Notes under the pieces: model-generated
Databases searched by the model: none
The model's input: only the letters and a program-made list of their open reading frames with translations
What the model was told of the DNA's origin: nothing
Source: Pseudomonadales bacterium
GTDB lineage: Bacteria > Pseudomonadota > Gammaproteobacteria > Pseudomonadales > Pseudohongiellaceae
DNA length: 57,518 bases
Reading direction: 5' to 3'
Assembly (NCBI GenBank): GCA_022819645.1
Contig: JAJEGU010000082.1
Span: forward strand, 1 to 57,518
Made by a program: the position numbers and the translations under genes
In this document: positions 46,797 to 54,630 of the stretch, in pieces
How positions within the stretch are numbered: the first letter of the stretch is position 1
Layout: each line of letters opens with the position of its first letter

Positions 46797-47270
46797 CTAT
46801 TCGCAATAGCCTTCATTGGCCCGCAGATATTCAAGTATGAATCGATCTAGATACTCGGAAACACTATTGATTATGTCGTCTGCAACCTCTCCTGAATCGG
46901 TATTGGTTGCGGCTCCATAAAATCCATACCCTACGACCGTGCCGGGCATTTCTGCACCATACGAATCAGTGAGGACTTTTCGAAAATCCAGAGAGAGCAT
47001 GTAAATCGTCATTTCACTGCCTAAATCGACATCAATGAAAATAAATAACTCTGGATATATGAAGTCCCCGTAAATCCTGGCGGCTCTCATTCGACTTTCA
47101 GCCATCGTTTCCGCCCGACCGACGATATTCAGACTTTCAGCATCTTCAGTGCCAGCGACTACAAGATCAACCAAACCACACCGATTAAACAACGCGGCGT
47201 AATTGACATCCTGTGCTACCGTCATTCCGGGTAGCATGGTCAGTAGGCCAATCAGCACGGTGGGCAACAA
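46797..47270 (-). CDS. Exported protein of unknown function fused to a higB remnant
   Basis: I do not recognise this protein. The frame is open from 47549, but its first 70 codons are the higB 5' fragment and its leader. The distinct part begins near a TTG at 47270 (GTG 47258 and ATG 47237 are alternatives), giving a signal peptide LLPTVLIGLLTMLPGMTVAQ. A mature part of about 137 residues with two cysteines and segments LFIFIDVDLGSEMTIYMLSL and DIINSVSEYLDRFILEYLRA follows. Without a good ribosome binding site, it may be translated only as a HigB-N fusion. Base composition is more AT rich than the neighbours. A CCGACT/AGTCGG stem after the stop may be a terminator. Confidence 0.5.
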   Translation of the reverse strand: MLPTVLIGLLTMLPGMTVAQDVNYAALFNRCGLVDLVVAGTEDAESLNIVGRAETMAESRMRAARIYGDFIYPELFIFIDVDLGSEMTIYMLSLDFRKVLTDSYGAEMPGTVVGYGFYGAATNTDSGEVADDIINSVSEYLDRFILEYLRANEGYCE

Positions 47271-47339
47271 ACTTTTGGTGATGGAAGTCCAATTAGTATT
47301 TGAGGTTAGGCTATTGGACCAAAGTGACCGCAACCCGTC

Positions 47340-47531
47340 ACTCCACTGCCCATTTCGTCGACCCTTAAGTGCCTTCAGGCGGTTGCCCGACCTTTCCAGG
47401 TCGCGCAGCCCCGTAGCTGCGTCAAGTTGGTCCAGCTTGCGTGACGCCGTTCTGGCAAAACCCGAAAATGCCGCGACTCGTTGCCCAAGATGGAACACAG
47501 CAGCCCTTTTGTTCGCGAAGCTGACAATCAC
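47340..47531 (-). pseudogene. higB: 5' fragment of higB toxin gene
   Basis: From a GTG at 47531 the frame reads (M)IVSFANKRAAVFHLGQRV, then KLDQLDAATGLRDL and GNRLKALKGRRNGQWS, the N-terminal two thirds of a HigB-family toxin. At the point where the family continues SIRINDQWR, it switches to unrelated sequence. The continuation is found 1.93 kb away at 45321-45419. Together they give about 95 residues, the usual HigB length. Confidence 0.85.
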
Positions 47532-47549
47532 AGCGTATTCCAAGTCCAT

Positions 47550-47954
47550 TACAACGAATCGCCGTCAAATTTAAGTGGAAATCCGTTCTACGTCAAGCGC
47601 GAACCTTTGGGACTTGGAAATGGCCCTGAATCGGTCGTTTTTGATCTCTGTCGTTGCGTGACGGTTCCGGTCTGACGGAATCCGGATTGTTTTTTCCGTT
47701 TTCAGAATGTTCACCGCGATTTTCGGGCAAGATTCCCTCTCCGCAGACACGACCGGCGGATACGAAGCGCAGCTTCGTGCGCGGTCCCGAGCTATGCTTG
47801 GTGGCTGGGCCAGCAAGAGTGGGGAGCAGCAAAGTTCATAATGTTCCGCCAGAGACGGCGGTAAACGCCTCCGGCCCAAGGGCAGCCACTCGCTGCACAC
47901 CGCCTGTCAGTAAACAGCGAGATGCCCATTCTTTTCTCAAATCGTTTAGCGTTT
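47550..47954. other. Intergenic region between the island and rpmF
   Basis: No gene is supported in these 405 bp. It contains a fragment of the modular hairpin repeat (ACGAAGC-GCA-GCTTCGT, 47762-47778; 20 bases identical to 5655-5674). A weak stem (TCCGG/CCGGA) before TTTTTT at about 47665-47696 is also present. The gene yceD, usually just before rpmF, is absent. Confidence 0.5.
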
Positions 47955-47983
47955 TTGACACCGGCCCATCACATCTCTATCAT
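47955..47983 (+). promoter_or_regulatory. Sigma70 promoter of the rpmF-plsX-fab operon
   Basis: TTGACA (47955-47960), 17-nt spacer, TATCAT (47978-47983), followed by TGCGCGCCAATCG. The start would be near 47990, giving a 25-nt leader. Confidence 0.82.
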
Positions 47984-48015
47984 TGCGCGCCAATCGCCCA
48001 AGCTCAGGAGCTATC

Positions 48016-48195
48016 ATGGCCGTCCAGCAAAACAAGGTGACCCGTTCGCGGCGCAACAAGCGGCGCACCCACGACTCCCTGCGCGAACCCACCCTCTCCA
48101 CCGATCAGGTTTCCGGCGAAATCCACCGCAGACACCACGTTACCCCCGATGGCTTCTTCAAGGGCCGCAAAGTCGTCGAGACCGAAACAGATTGA
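48016..48195 (+). CDS. rpmF: 50S ribosomal protein L32
   Basis: The 59-residue bL32 protein of the large ribosomal subunit starts [20 protein letters not shown] and contains the family sequence [15 protein letters not shown]. The ATG at 48016 is preceded by AGGAG at 48006-48010. Zinc-binding cysteines found in some L32 proteins are absent, as in other gammaproteobacteria. It overlaps plsX by 3 nt, the standard pairing of L32 with phospholipid synthesis genes. It has a strong promoter 33 nt upstream. Confidence 0.96.
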   Translation: MAVQQNKVTRSRRNKRRTHDSLREPTLSTDQVSGEIHRRHHVTPDGFFKGRKVVETETD

Positions 48196-49229
48196 GTTCC
48201 CCGCAACGCATAGCCATCGACGCTATGGGTGGCGACCGGGGCGTGGAGGTTACCGTTCCCGCCGCGGCCCGCGTGCTCAACCGCCGCAAGGACCTCGCAC
48301 TTACTCTTGTAGGTGACCGCGACCGGATCAAGCCCCGTCTCGCCCAACTCAACAAGGCCGAGCGGGATCGATTGCAGGTGTTGCACACCGATCTCGCCAT
48401 CAGCGACGGGGACCGGCCCGAATCGATTCTGCGAACCGCCAGGGAAAGCTCCATGTTCCTCGCCGCCGAACTTGTCAAGAGCGGCGACGCCCAGGCCATG
48501 GTGAGCGCCGGCAATTCCGGCGCCCTGCTCATGGCGGGGCGGCATCTGTTGAAAACCATCCCCGGCATCCAGAAACCCGCCATGGTCGCCACCATTCCCG
48601 GCGCCGCCCGGCAATGCCTGCTGCTCGATGTGGGCGCCAATCCGGAATGTAACGCCGGACAACTGTTCGAATTCGCCGTGATGGGCTCCGTGCTTGCGGA
48701 AAGCCTCAACGGCGCCCCGGCCAAAGTGGGACTGCTCAATATCGGCGCGGAAATCTACAAGGGCACCGAAGCCGTGCGGGAAGCCGCCGAAAGGCTCGAA
48801 AACTGCCCCGCAATCCGCTACGCGGGATTTATCGAAGCCAATGAGATCTACCGGGGGCAGGCCGATGTGGTGGTATGCGACGGCTTTGTCGGCAATGTCA
48901 CCATCAAGGCCTCGGAAGGCGTCGCCAATGTCATTCGCAACGTGCTGTACCACAAACCGGCGGCGGGATGGATTACCCGGCTGTCGCGCTTTTTTTCGGC
49001 CTCCATCGTCCATAGCCTGACGATGCAGATCAATCCCGAGCGGTTCAACGGCGCCTGCCTGCTCGGCCTGCAGGGTAATGTCGTCAAAAGCCACGGCAAC
49101 GCCTCGGTACTCGGCTTCAGCCATGCGATTCTCGCCGCGGCCAGCGAAATCGACCACCAGGTGCCGCGCTTGATCGGCGACAAGGTAGCGGCCATCATGG
49201 CCAGTAGCAATTCTGAACATGGCTCCTAG
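48192..49229 (+). CDS. plsX: Phosphate acyltransferase PlsX
   Basis: PlsX converts acyl-ACP to acyl-phosphate, the first step of phospholipid synthesis. The 345-residue product shows [20 protein letters not shown] at the start, [40 protein letters not shown] and [16 protein letters not shown]. The start is a TTG at 48192 overlapping the rpmF stop; it places the MGGD motif at the usual distance from the N-terminus, and no nearer ATG does so. The TAG falls within CTCCTAGGGAG, an inverted repeat. fabH, which usually follows, is not present. Confidence 0.93.
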   Translation: MSSPQRIAIDAMGGDRGVEVTVPAAARVLNRRKDLALTLVGDRDRIKPRLAQLNKAERDRLQVLHTDLAISDGDRPESILRTARESSMFLAAELVKSGDAQAMVSAGNSGALLMAGRHLLKTIPGIQKPAMVATIPGAARQCLLLDVGANPECNAGQLFEFAVMGSVLAESLNGAPAKVGLLNIGAEIYKGTEAVREAAERLENCPAIRYAGFIEANEIYRGQADVVVCDGFVGNVTIKASEGVANVIRNVLYHKPAAGWITRLSRFFSASIVHSLTMQINPERFNGACLLGLQGNVVKSHGNASVLGFSHAILAAASEIDHQVPRLIGDKVAAIMASSNSEHGS

Positions 49230-49238
49230 GGAGCGTGG

Positions 49239-49286
49239 CGGTAACGGAAAGGGGCCCGGCGCAAGCCGGGAAGGATTCCGTTACCG
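49239..49286 (+). promoter_or_regulatory. Two-tier hairpin between plsX and fabD
   Basis: CGGTAACGGAA (49239-49249) pairs with TTCCGTTACCG (49276-49286), enclosing CCCGGC-GCAA-GCCGGG (49256-49270), with a GNRA-type loop. No T run follows, so it is more likely an RNA processing or stability element than a terminator. Confidence 0.6.
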
Positions 49287-49326
49287 ACGAAAAGCGACCG
49301 GAGCCTGGAGGTAACCATTCCTGACC

Positions 49327-50268
49327 ATGACAAGAATCGCAATCGTATTTCCCGGACAGGGTTCCCAGAAATCCGGCATGCTCGCCGCGCTCGCCGAGGA
49401 ACACGGCGTCATCCGGGCCAGCTTTCTTGAGGCTTCCGAAGCCATTGGCGAGGACCTCTGGAACATTTCCCAAAACAATCCCGATGGACTGCTCGACCAG
49501 ACCCGGTTCACCCAGCCCGCGCTGCTCGCCGCCGGCGTGGCCCTGTGGCGGCTGTGGAAGGAGCGGGGCGGCGCGAAGCCCGAACTGCTGGCGGGCCACA
49601 GCCTCGGCGAATACACCGCCCTGGTGGCCGCCGAAGTGCTCACATTCGGCGATGCCACAAAAGCGGTTCACAAACGCGGACAATTCATGCAGCAGGCCGT
49701 GCCCCGGGGCGCCGGCGGCATCGCAGCCATTATCGGCCTCGAAGCCGACGCACTGGAACAGGCCTGCCACGAGGCTACCGCGGCAGGGGAGGGCGCCGTC
49801 AGCCCCGCCAACTACAACTCCCCCGGCCAGACCGTAATCGCCGGCAATGCCGCGGCGGTGACTCGCGCCATGAATCTTTGCAAGGAGGCCGAAGCAAAAC
49901 GAGCGCTGCCCCTGAAGATGTCGGTGCCATCCCACTGCGCCCTTATGGAGCCCGCACGCAAACAACTCGAAAAGGAACTCGCCAGCCTCACATTCCAGCC
50001 AGCGAAAATTCCCGTGGTACAGAATGTTACCGGCGAAACTTGTAGCGACCCGGACCAAATCCGCCAAAATCTGGTAGCCCAGCTATGCAGCCCGGTACGC
50101 TGGATAGATTGCGTCGAGACCATCCACAGTTCCGGCATAGACAACTTCCTCGAATGCGGCCCCGGCAAGGTCCTGGGCGGCCTCATCAAACGCATCGTCC
50201 CCGCGACCACCACATGGAACTGCGACGACCCCGACAGCTTCTCCCAGGCACTGGCCGAAATCGCCTGA
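49327..50268 (+). CDS. fabD: Malonyl-CoA:ACP transacylase
   Basis: FabD loads malonyl units onto acyl carrier protein. The 313-residue protein shows VFPGQGSQKSGM at the start, the catalytic serine in AGHSLGEYTALVAA, the substrate arginine in FMQQAVPRGAGGIAAII, and the second active histidine in SVPSHCALM. Length matches E. coli FabD (309). The ATG at 49327 gives MTRIAIVFPGQG; a GGAGG 15 nt upstream is farther than ideal. It follows plsX after 97 nt, without fabH between. Confidence 0.95.
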   Translation: MTRIAIVFPGQGSQKSGMLAALAEEHGVIRASFLEASEAIGEDLWNISQNNPDGLLDQTRFTQPALLAAGVALWRLWKERGGAKPELLAGHSLGEYTALVAAEVLTFGDATKAVHKRGQFMQQAVPRGAGGIAAIIGLEADALEQACHEATAAGEGAVSPANYNSPGQTVIAGNAAAVTRAMNLCKEAEAKRALPLKMSVPSHCALMEPARKQLEKELASLTFQPAKIPVVQNVTGETCSDPDQIRQNLVAQLCSPVRWIDCVETIHSSGIDNFLECGPGKVLGGLIKRIVPATTTWNCDDPDSFSQALAEIA

Positions 50269-50284
50269 GGGGGAACGAATCATG

Positions 50285-50290
50285 TATACT
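50285..50290 (+). promoter_or_regulatory. Candidate -10 box of fabG
   Basis: TATACT followed by TGCGCGCCAATCG, the same 13 bases that follow the rpmF -10. No -35 of note at the right distance. It would allow fabG transcription independent of rpmF. Confidence 0.4.
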
Positions 50291-50337
50291 TGCGCGCCAA
50301 TCGGCCATGGCAACGCGGAACAGGCCCTGATTTGAAC

Positions 50338-51084
50338 ATGCAAGACAGCAGTCCCAAACTGGCGCTGGTCACTGGCGCGAGCCGCGGCATCGGCAAGGCC
50401 ATTGCCCGGGCTCTCGGCGAAGCGGGTTTCATCGTTGCCGGCACCGCAACCACCAGCGATGGCGCGGAGGGCATTTCCGCCTGGCTTGCCGAACGGAGAA
50501 TCGAAGGCGCCGGCTTCCGCGTCGATGTGGGCTCCAACGAATCGGTTGCCGAACTCATGGAAAATCTCCAGAGCAGCCTCGGCGCGCCGGCGGTGCTCGT
50601 GAACAATGCCGGCATTACCCGGGACAATCTGCTGCTGCGCATGAAGGAAGAAGAGTGGAGCGAGGTCATCAACACCAACCTCAATTCCATTTTCCGAATG
50701 ACCCGGGCCTGCCTCAAGCCCATGACCCGGGCGCGCTGGGGGCGAATCATCAATATCAGTTCGGTGGTGGGCTCCAGCGGCAATCCGGGGCAAAGCAATT
50801 ATTGCGCTTCCAAGGCCGGCGTCGAGGGTTTTACCCGCTCTCTGGCCAGGGAAATCGGCTCCCGGGGCATTACCGTGAACGCCGTGGCGCCGGGCTTTAT
50901 CGAAACCGACATGACTGGCAGCCTCCCCGAAGTCCAGGCCCGGGAACTGCTGCAAAAGATCCCTCTGCAGCGGCTTGGCCGCGCGGAAGAGGTCGCCGCC
51001 GTGGTGAGATTCCTCGCCCTCGACGGCGGCGCGTACATCACGGGTGAAACCGTGCATGTCAATGGGGGGATGTACCTCGCCTGA
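50338..51084 (+). CDS. fabG: 3-oxoacyl-ACP reductase FabG
   Basis: The NADPH-dependent reductase of each fatty-acid elongation cycle, 248 residues, short-chain dehydrogenase family. The cofactor motif is TGASRGIGKAIA; NNAG is in LVNNAGITRDNLLLRMKEEE. The catalytic serine is in INISSVVGSSGNPGQSNYCA and the tyrosine-lysine pair in YCASKAGVEGF. The end VTGETVHVNGGMYLA-type sequence (YITGETVHVNGGMYLA) is diagnostic. The ATG at 50338 gives MQDSSPKLALVTG; a TTG at 50290 would add a leader of 16 residues beginning MRANRP. That is less likely. Confidence 0.95.
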   Translation: MQDSSPKLALVTGASRGIGKAIARALGEAGFIVAGTATTSDGAEGISAWLAERRIEGAGFRVDVGSNESVAELMENLQSSLGAPAVLVNNAGITRDNLLLRMKEEEWSEVINTNLNSIFRMTRACLKPMTRARWGRIINISSVVGSSGNPGQSNYCASKAGVEGFTRSLAREIGSRGITVNAVAPGFIETDMTGSLPEVQARELLQKIPLQRLGRAEEVAAVVRFLALDGGAYITGETVHVNGGMYLA

Positions 51085-51110
51085 ACAACTGGCGACGCCA
51101 TCCCGGAAAC

Positions 51111-51127
51111 GCCCCTCAGGGCAATTT
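51111..51127 (+). terminator. Weak terminator after fabG
   Basis: GCCC-CTCA-GGGC followed by AATTTTTT. The stem is only 4 bp, so termination is likely partial. It precedes the acpP promoter. Confidence 0.4.
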
Positions 51128-51140
51128 TTTGCATTTGCAC

Positions 51141-51169
51141 ATTACATCAATCACAAATAAGGGTAAACT
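51141..51169 (+). promoter_or_regulatory. Promoter of acpP
   Basis: ATTACA (51141-51146), 17-nt spacer, TAAACT (51164-51169), followed by TGCGC as at rpmF and fabG. The leader is about 105 nt. A separate acpP promoter fits its very high demand. Confidence 0.6.
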
Positions 51170-51281
51170 TGCGCTCTGTGCAGACAGGTGGATCGACGCC
51201 GCCCGGTTCAGGTTCAGGGAAGAACGCAATTGCCGCTGCCAGATTGATGATAAAGTGACGGTATCAGGAGCTTGAACAGAT

Positions 51282-51536
51282 ATGGCTAACACTGAAGAAC
51301 GCGATAAGCGAATTGACGATCGGGTCAAGGAAATTGTCTGCGATCAACTCGGCGTCAAGGCGGAAGACGTGAAACCTTCATCTTCCTTCGTGGAAGACCT
51401 CGGGGCCGACTCACTGGACACAGTCGAGCTGGTCATGGCCCTGGAAGAGGAATTCGAAACCGAAATTCCCGACGACGACGCGGAGAAGATCACAACCGTC
51501 CAATCCGCGTGTGATTACATACGCAACCATCTGTAA
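51282..51536 (+). CDS. acpP: Acyl carrier protein
   Basis: The 84-residue acyl carrier protein holds growing fatty-acid chains on 4'-phosphopantetheine. The attachment serine is S44 in [20 protein letters not shown]. It is strongly acidic, as the family requires, with the closing [19 protein letters not shown]. The N-terminus [20 protein letters not shown] is a few residues longer than E. coli AcpP (78). It has its own promoter and is followed by a hairpin before fabF. Confidence 0.97.
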   Translation: MANTEERDKRIDDRVKEIVCDQLGVKAEDVKPSSSFVEDLGADSLDTVELVMALEEEFETEIPDDDAEKITTVQSACDYIRNHL

Positions 51537-51611
51537 GACATTCTGCAACCGGAATCCCGTGTGCCACCCACAGGCTCGCCGCATTTCAGTGAACTTGTGG
51601 GACAGCACACC

Positions 51612-51642
51612 AGGCCGCCCGGTCTTCGATATCGGGCGGCCT
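51612..51642 (+). terminator. Attenuator hairpin between acpP and fabF
   Basis: AGGCCGCCCG (51612-51621), 11-nt loop, CGGGCGGCCT (51633-51642): a perfect 10-bp GC-rich stem followed only by TTCCTGCTTC. It probably reduces read-through so that acpP is made in excess of fabF, or protects the acpP mRNA 3' end. Confidence 0.55.
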
Positions 51643-51673
51643 TCCTGCTTCACCGCGAACCGAGGATAGCCCA

Positions 51674-52915
51674 TTGAACCGCAGACGGGTCGCTGTCACC
51701 GGCATGGGCATGATCAGCCCCGCCGGCAACTCGGTTGCAGCAAGCTGGGACGCCATTCGCAATGGCCGCAGCGGCATCGGGCCCATCGACAGTTTCGACG
51801 TATCCGGATTTTCCACCCGCTTCGGCGGCCTGATCCGGGATTTTGACTGCGCGCAATACCTGCCCCCCAGGGACGCCCGCCGGATGGATACCTTCATCCA
51901 CTACGGCATTGCCGCGGGCATCCAGGCCATGGACGACGCCGGGCTCAAGGACTGCCAGTGGAATCCCGACCGCGCCGGCGCAGCCATCGGTTCCGGAATC
52001 GGCGGCATTTTCGCCATCGAGAAAACCTCGCTGCAAATCCGCGACACCGGCCCGCGCAAGACCAGCCCATTCTTTGTTCCCGGCTCGATCATCAACATGA
52101 TCGCCGGTAACCTGTCGATGCAGTTCGGCCTGAAAGGCCCCAATATCGCCGCGGTGACCGCCTGCGCCACCGGCACCCACAATATCGGCCTCGCGGCCAA
52201 CATGATCCGTTTCGGCCAGGCCGACATCATGCTTACCGGCGGCGCCGAAATGGCCACTTGCCCGGTGGGTCTTGGCGGATTTTGCGCCGCCCGGGCGCTT
52301 TCCACCCGCAATGAGGACCCGGAGAGGGCCAGTCGCCCCTGGGACCGGGACCGGGATGGCTTTGTTCTCGGCGACGGCGCCGGCATTCTGGTGCTCGAAG
52401 AGATGGAGCACGCCAGGGCCCGGGGCGCCCGGATCCACGCCGAACTGCTGGGATTCGGCATGAGCGGCGACGCCTACCACGCCACCGCGCCGGCCCCGGA
52501 AGGCGCGGGCGCGGCAATGTGCATGGGCAATGCCCTCGATGATGCTGGCCTGAACCCGGAGCAGGTGGACTATATCAACGCCCATGGCACTTCGACCCAG
52601 GCAGGCGATATCGCCGAAACCCAGGCCATCAAGAGCGTATTCCGCGATCACGCGGGCAAGCTTGCCATCAGTTCGAGCAAGTCCATGATCGGCCATCTGC
52701 TCGGCGCGGCGGGTTCGGTGGAAGCGATCATCTCGATACTTGCTCTCGACGAAGGCGTGATTCCCCCCACCATCAATCTTGACGATCCCGACGAAGGCTG
52801 CGATCTCGACTATGTGCCCCGTGAAAGCCGTGAGCGGGACATCCGCGTGGCCCTGAGCAATTCATTCGGTTTTGGCGGCACCAATGCTTCGCTGATTTTC
52901 GCCCGCCACGGTTGA
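51674..52915 (+). CDS. fabF: 3-oxoacyl-ACP synthase II (FabF)
   Basis: This 413-residue condensing enzyme elongates acyl-ACP with malonyl-ACP. The catalytic cysteine lies in AVTACATGTHNIG, and the two histidines lie in YINAHGTSTQAGD and SSSKSMIGHLLGAAGSVE. GFGFGGTNASLIF closes the fold (as SFGFGGTNASLIFARHG). The start is a TTG at 51674 (MNRRRVAVTGMGMISPAG) with CGAGGA upstream; no ATG is available before the conserved VTGMG motif. FabF rather than FabB is indicated by position after acpP and by length. pabC, often next, is absent. Confidence 0.93.
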   Translation: MNRRRVAVTGMGMISPAGNSVAASWDAIRNGRSGIGPIDSFDVSGFSTRFGGLIRDFDCAQYLPPRDARRMDTFIHYGIAAGIQAMDDAGLKDCQWNPDRAGAAIGSGIGGIFAIEKTSLQIRDTGPRKTSPFFVPGSIINMIAGNLSMQFGLKGPNIAAVTACATGTHNIGLAANMIRFGQADIMLTGGAEMATCPVGLGGFCAARALSTRNEDPERASRPWDRDRDGFVLGDGAGILVLEEMEHARARGARIHAELLGFGMSGDAYHATAPAPEGAGAAMCMGNALDDAGLNPEQVDYINAHGTSTQAGDIAETQAIKSVFRDHAGKLAISSSKSMIGHLLGAAGSVEAIISILALDEGVIPPTINLDDPDEGCDLDYVPRESRERDIRVALSNSFGFGGTNASLIFARHG

Positions 52916-52936
52916 TTTCCGCCATTCCGGAACGCC

Positions 52937-53995
52937 ATGAAGGTAGAGGAAGCACCCAGTCAATCATTCCAGTTCCGGCTCGTGTTCGCCGCCGCCCTGT
53001 TGCCGGTAATCGCGCTCTTCGTTCTTGTCTTTATCGAAGTCCAGTTCAACCGCCCCTTGCCGGGACTCACGGAAGCCCGGATATTCACCATCGCCCCCGG
53101 CGCCTCACTCACCGAGCTGAGCCGAAACCTGCACGAGCAGGACATTATCGAGCAACCCTGGCTGTTCAATGCCCTGGCCCGCTTCCGGGGTCTGGAAAAC
53201 GCCGTCCGGGAAGGCGAATACGCATTGCCCGCCGGCGCCACATCGGTGGATTTGCTGGTGCTGTTCGTTTCCGGAGAAACCCTGCAGCGCCGACTTGCCC
53301 TCATCGAAGGCTGGACTTTCGCCGAGGCGCTGGCCGCAATCCAGGGTAGCGAAGGCGTCAAAGTGACACTGGCCGGCGCGAGCGGGGCGCAGATCGCCGA
53401 GGCCATGGGCCTCGCTGGCGATGCCCTGGAAGGAATGATTTTCCCCGATACCTATTTTTACGCCGCCGGCGATTCCGATCTCGACCTGCTGCTGCGCGCC
53501 AGCGCAAGACTGCAACAGGTGCTTGGGGAAGAATGGCCATTACGGGAGCCGGACCTGCCGCTCGCCTCGGCGTACGAGGCGCTGATCCTCGCGTCCATCG
53601 TGGAAAAGGAAGCCGCCGGCCCGGATCAGCGCGGCCTGATCGCGGGAGTCTTCCAGCGACGCCTGGGACAGAACATGAGACTGCAATCGGACCCCACGGT
53701 CATCTACGGACTTGGCGATGCGTTCGACGGAGACCTCCGCCGCGCCGATCTCGAACAGGAAACAACCTTCAACACCTATCGAATCGACGGCCTGCCGCCC
53801 ACGCCCATAGCCCTGGCAAGCCGTGACTCCATTCGCGCCGCCTTGCGCCCGACACCATCGGAATACCTGTATTTCGTCGCCGATGACCTGGGCGGCCACT
53901 ATTTTTCCGAAACCCTGGAAGAGCACAATGCCGCCGTGGACTGTTACCAGCGCAAACTGGACAATGGCAGTTGCGAAAAACTCAATAGCCGGTGA
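52937..53995 (+). CDS. mltG: Endolytic murein transglycosylase MltG
   Basis: This 352-residue YceG-family enzyme is an inner-membrane lytic transglycosylase that ends nascent peptidoglycan strands. One membrane helix occurs near the N-terminus (about 15-36), then a LysM-like region (FTIAPGASLTELSRNLHEQD). The catalytic domain shows MIFPDTYFYAAGD, the catalytic glutamate in LASIVEKEAAGPDQRGLIAG and VFQRRLGQNMRLQSDPTVIY. TPSEYLYFVADDLGGHYFSE ends the domain. It follows fabF after 21 nt; the usual pabC between them is missing. It overlaps or abuts tmk. Confidence 0.93.
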   Translation: MKVEEAPSQSFQFRLVFAAALLPVIALFVLVFIEVQFNRPLPGLTEARIFTIAPGASLTELSRNLHEQDIIEQPWLFNALARFRGLENAVREGEYALPAGATSVDLLVLFVSGETLQRRLALIEGWTFAEALAAIQGSEGVKVTLAGASGAQIAEAMGLAGDALEGMIFPDTYFYAAGDSDLDLLLRASARLQQVLGEEWPLREPDLPLASAYEALILASIVEKEAAGPDQRGLIAGVFQRRLGQNMRLQSDPTVIYGLGDAFDGDLRRADLEQETTFNTYRIDGLPPTPIALASRDSIRAALRPTPSEYLYFVADDLGGHYFSETLEEHNAAVDCYQRKLDNGSCEKLNSR

Positions 53996-54000
53996 GCGGC

Positions 54001-54630
54001 ATGACAGGAAAGTTCATCACCATCGAAGGCACCGAAGGCACCGGTAAAAGCACCAACATCGCCGTGCTCGAAGCCATGCTCGGGGAAAACGGCATCGACT
54101 GCCTCCGCACCCGGGAGCCGGGCGGCTCCGTCATTGCCGAGAAGATCCGCAGCCTGCTGCTGCGCAACGAGGAAGAAAAACCTGCCGACCTCACCGAATT
54201 GCTGCTGATCTTCGCCGCCCGGGCCGAACACCTCGCCAAACGCATCCAACCCGCCCTGGCCAGCGGCAAATGGGTGCTATGCGACCGCTTTACCGATGCC
54301 ACCTTCGCCTATCAGGGAGGCGGTCGCGGCCTTTCCCGGGAGTCTATCACCACCCTGCAAACCCTGGTACAGGGCGAACTGCGGCCCGATCTCACGTTCA
54401 TCCTCGATCTCGATCCGGAAATCGGTCTCGGCAGGGTCGGCCGGCGCGGCGACCTCGATCGTTTCGAGCGGGAGGCGATCGAATTCCATCACCGGGTCAG
54501 ACGGCATTATCTCGATATCGCCCGGCGGGAGCCTGAGCGCTGCGTACTCATTGACGCCGCGGGCGATCCGGACGAAGTGGGGCGCAGATTGCGCGGCGCC
54601 GTCATCCATCGCTTGCCGGAGTTGCAATGA
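54001..54630 (+). CDS. tmk: Thymidylate kinase
   Basis: This kinase (209 residues) converts dTMP to dTDP for DNA synthesis. The P-loop is EGTEGTGKSTN, the DR(Y/F) motif is CDRFTDATFAYQGGGRGL, and the lid segment includes GRVGRRGDLDRFE. The TREPGG motif is present as TREPGGSVIAE. The ATG at 54001 (MTGKFITIEG) is preferred; a GTG at 53992 overlapping the mltG stop is possible. It overlaps holB by 4 nt. Confidence 0.95.
   Translation: MTGKFITIEGTEGTGKSTNIAVLEAMLGENGIDCLRTREPGGSVIAEKIRSLLLRNEEEKPADLTELLLIFAARAEHLAKRIQPALASGKWVLCDRFTDATFAYQGGGRGLSRESITTLQTLVQGELRPDLTFILDLDPEIGLGRVGRRGDLDRFEREAIEFHHRVRRHYLDIARREPERCVLIDAAGDPDEVGRRLRGAVIHRLPELQ

Larger units (their letters stand above)
45414..47341 (-). 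other. Segment inserted within higB (about 1.93 kb)
   Basis: The two halves of one HigB frame flank this block, and both ends make abrupt fusions. It carries, in the same direction, an exported protein, an antitoxin, a PIN toxin, a Phd antitoxin and a second exported ORF. No transposase, integrase or terminal inverted repeat was found, and breakpoints are known only within about 6 nt. The exported-protein part is visibly more AT rich than its surroundings. Confidence 0.7.

Noticed and set aside
47305-47311. GTTAGGC heptamer at the edge of the inserted block, suggestive of an integron attC core
   Set aside because: No matching partner core with the attC fold was found at the other gene boundaries, and no integron integrase is present, so cassette origin is not supported.
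47762-47900. Possible degraded yceD upstream of rpmF
   Set aside because: Neither strand reads any YceD-like sequence; the stretch is explained in part by a hairpin repeat fragment.
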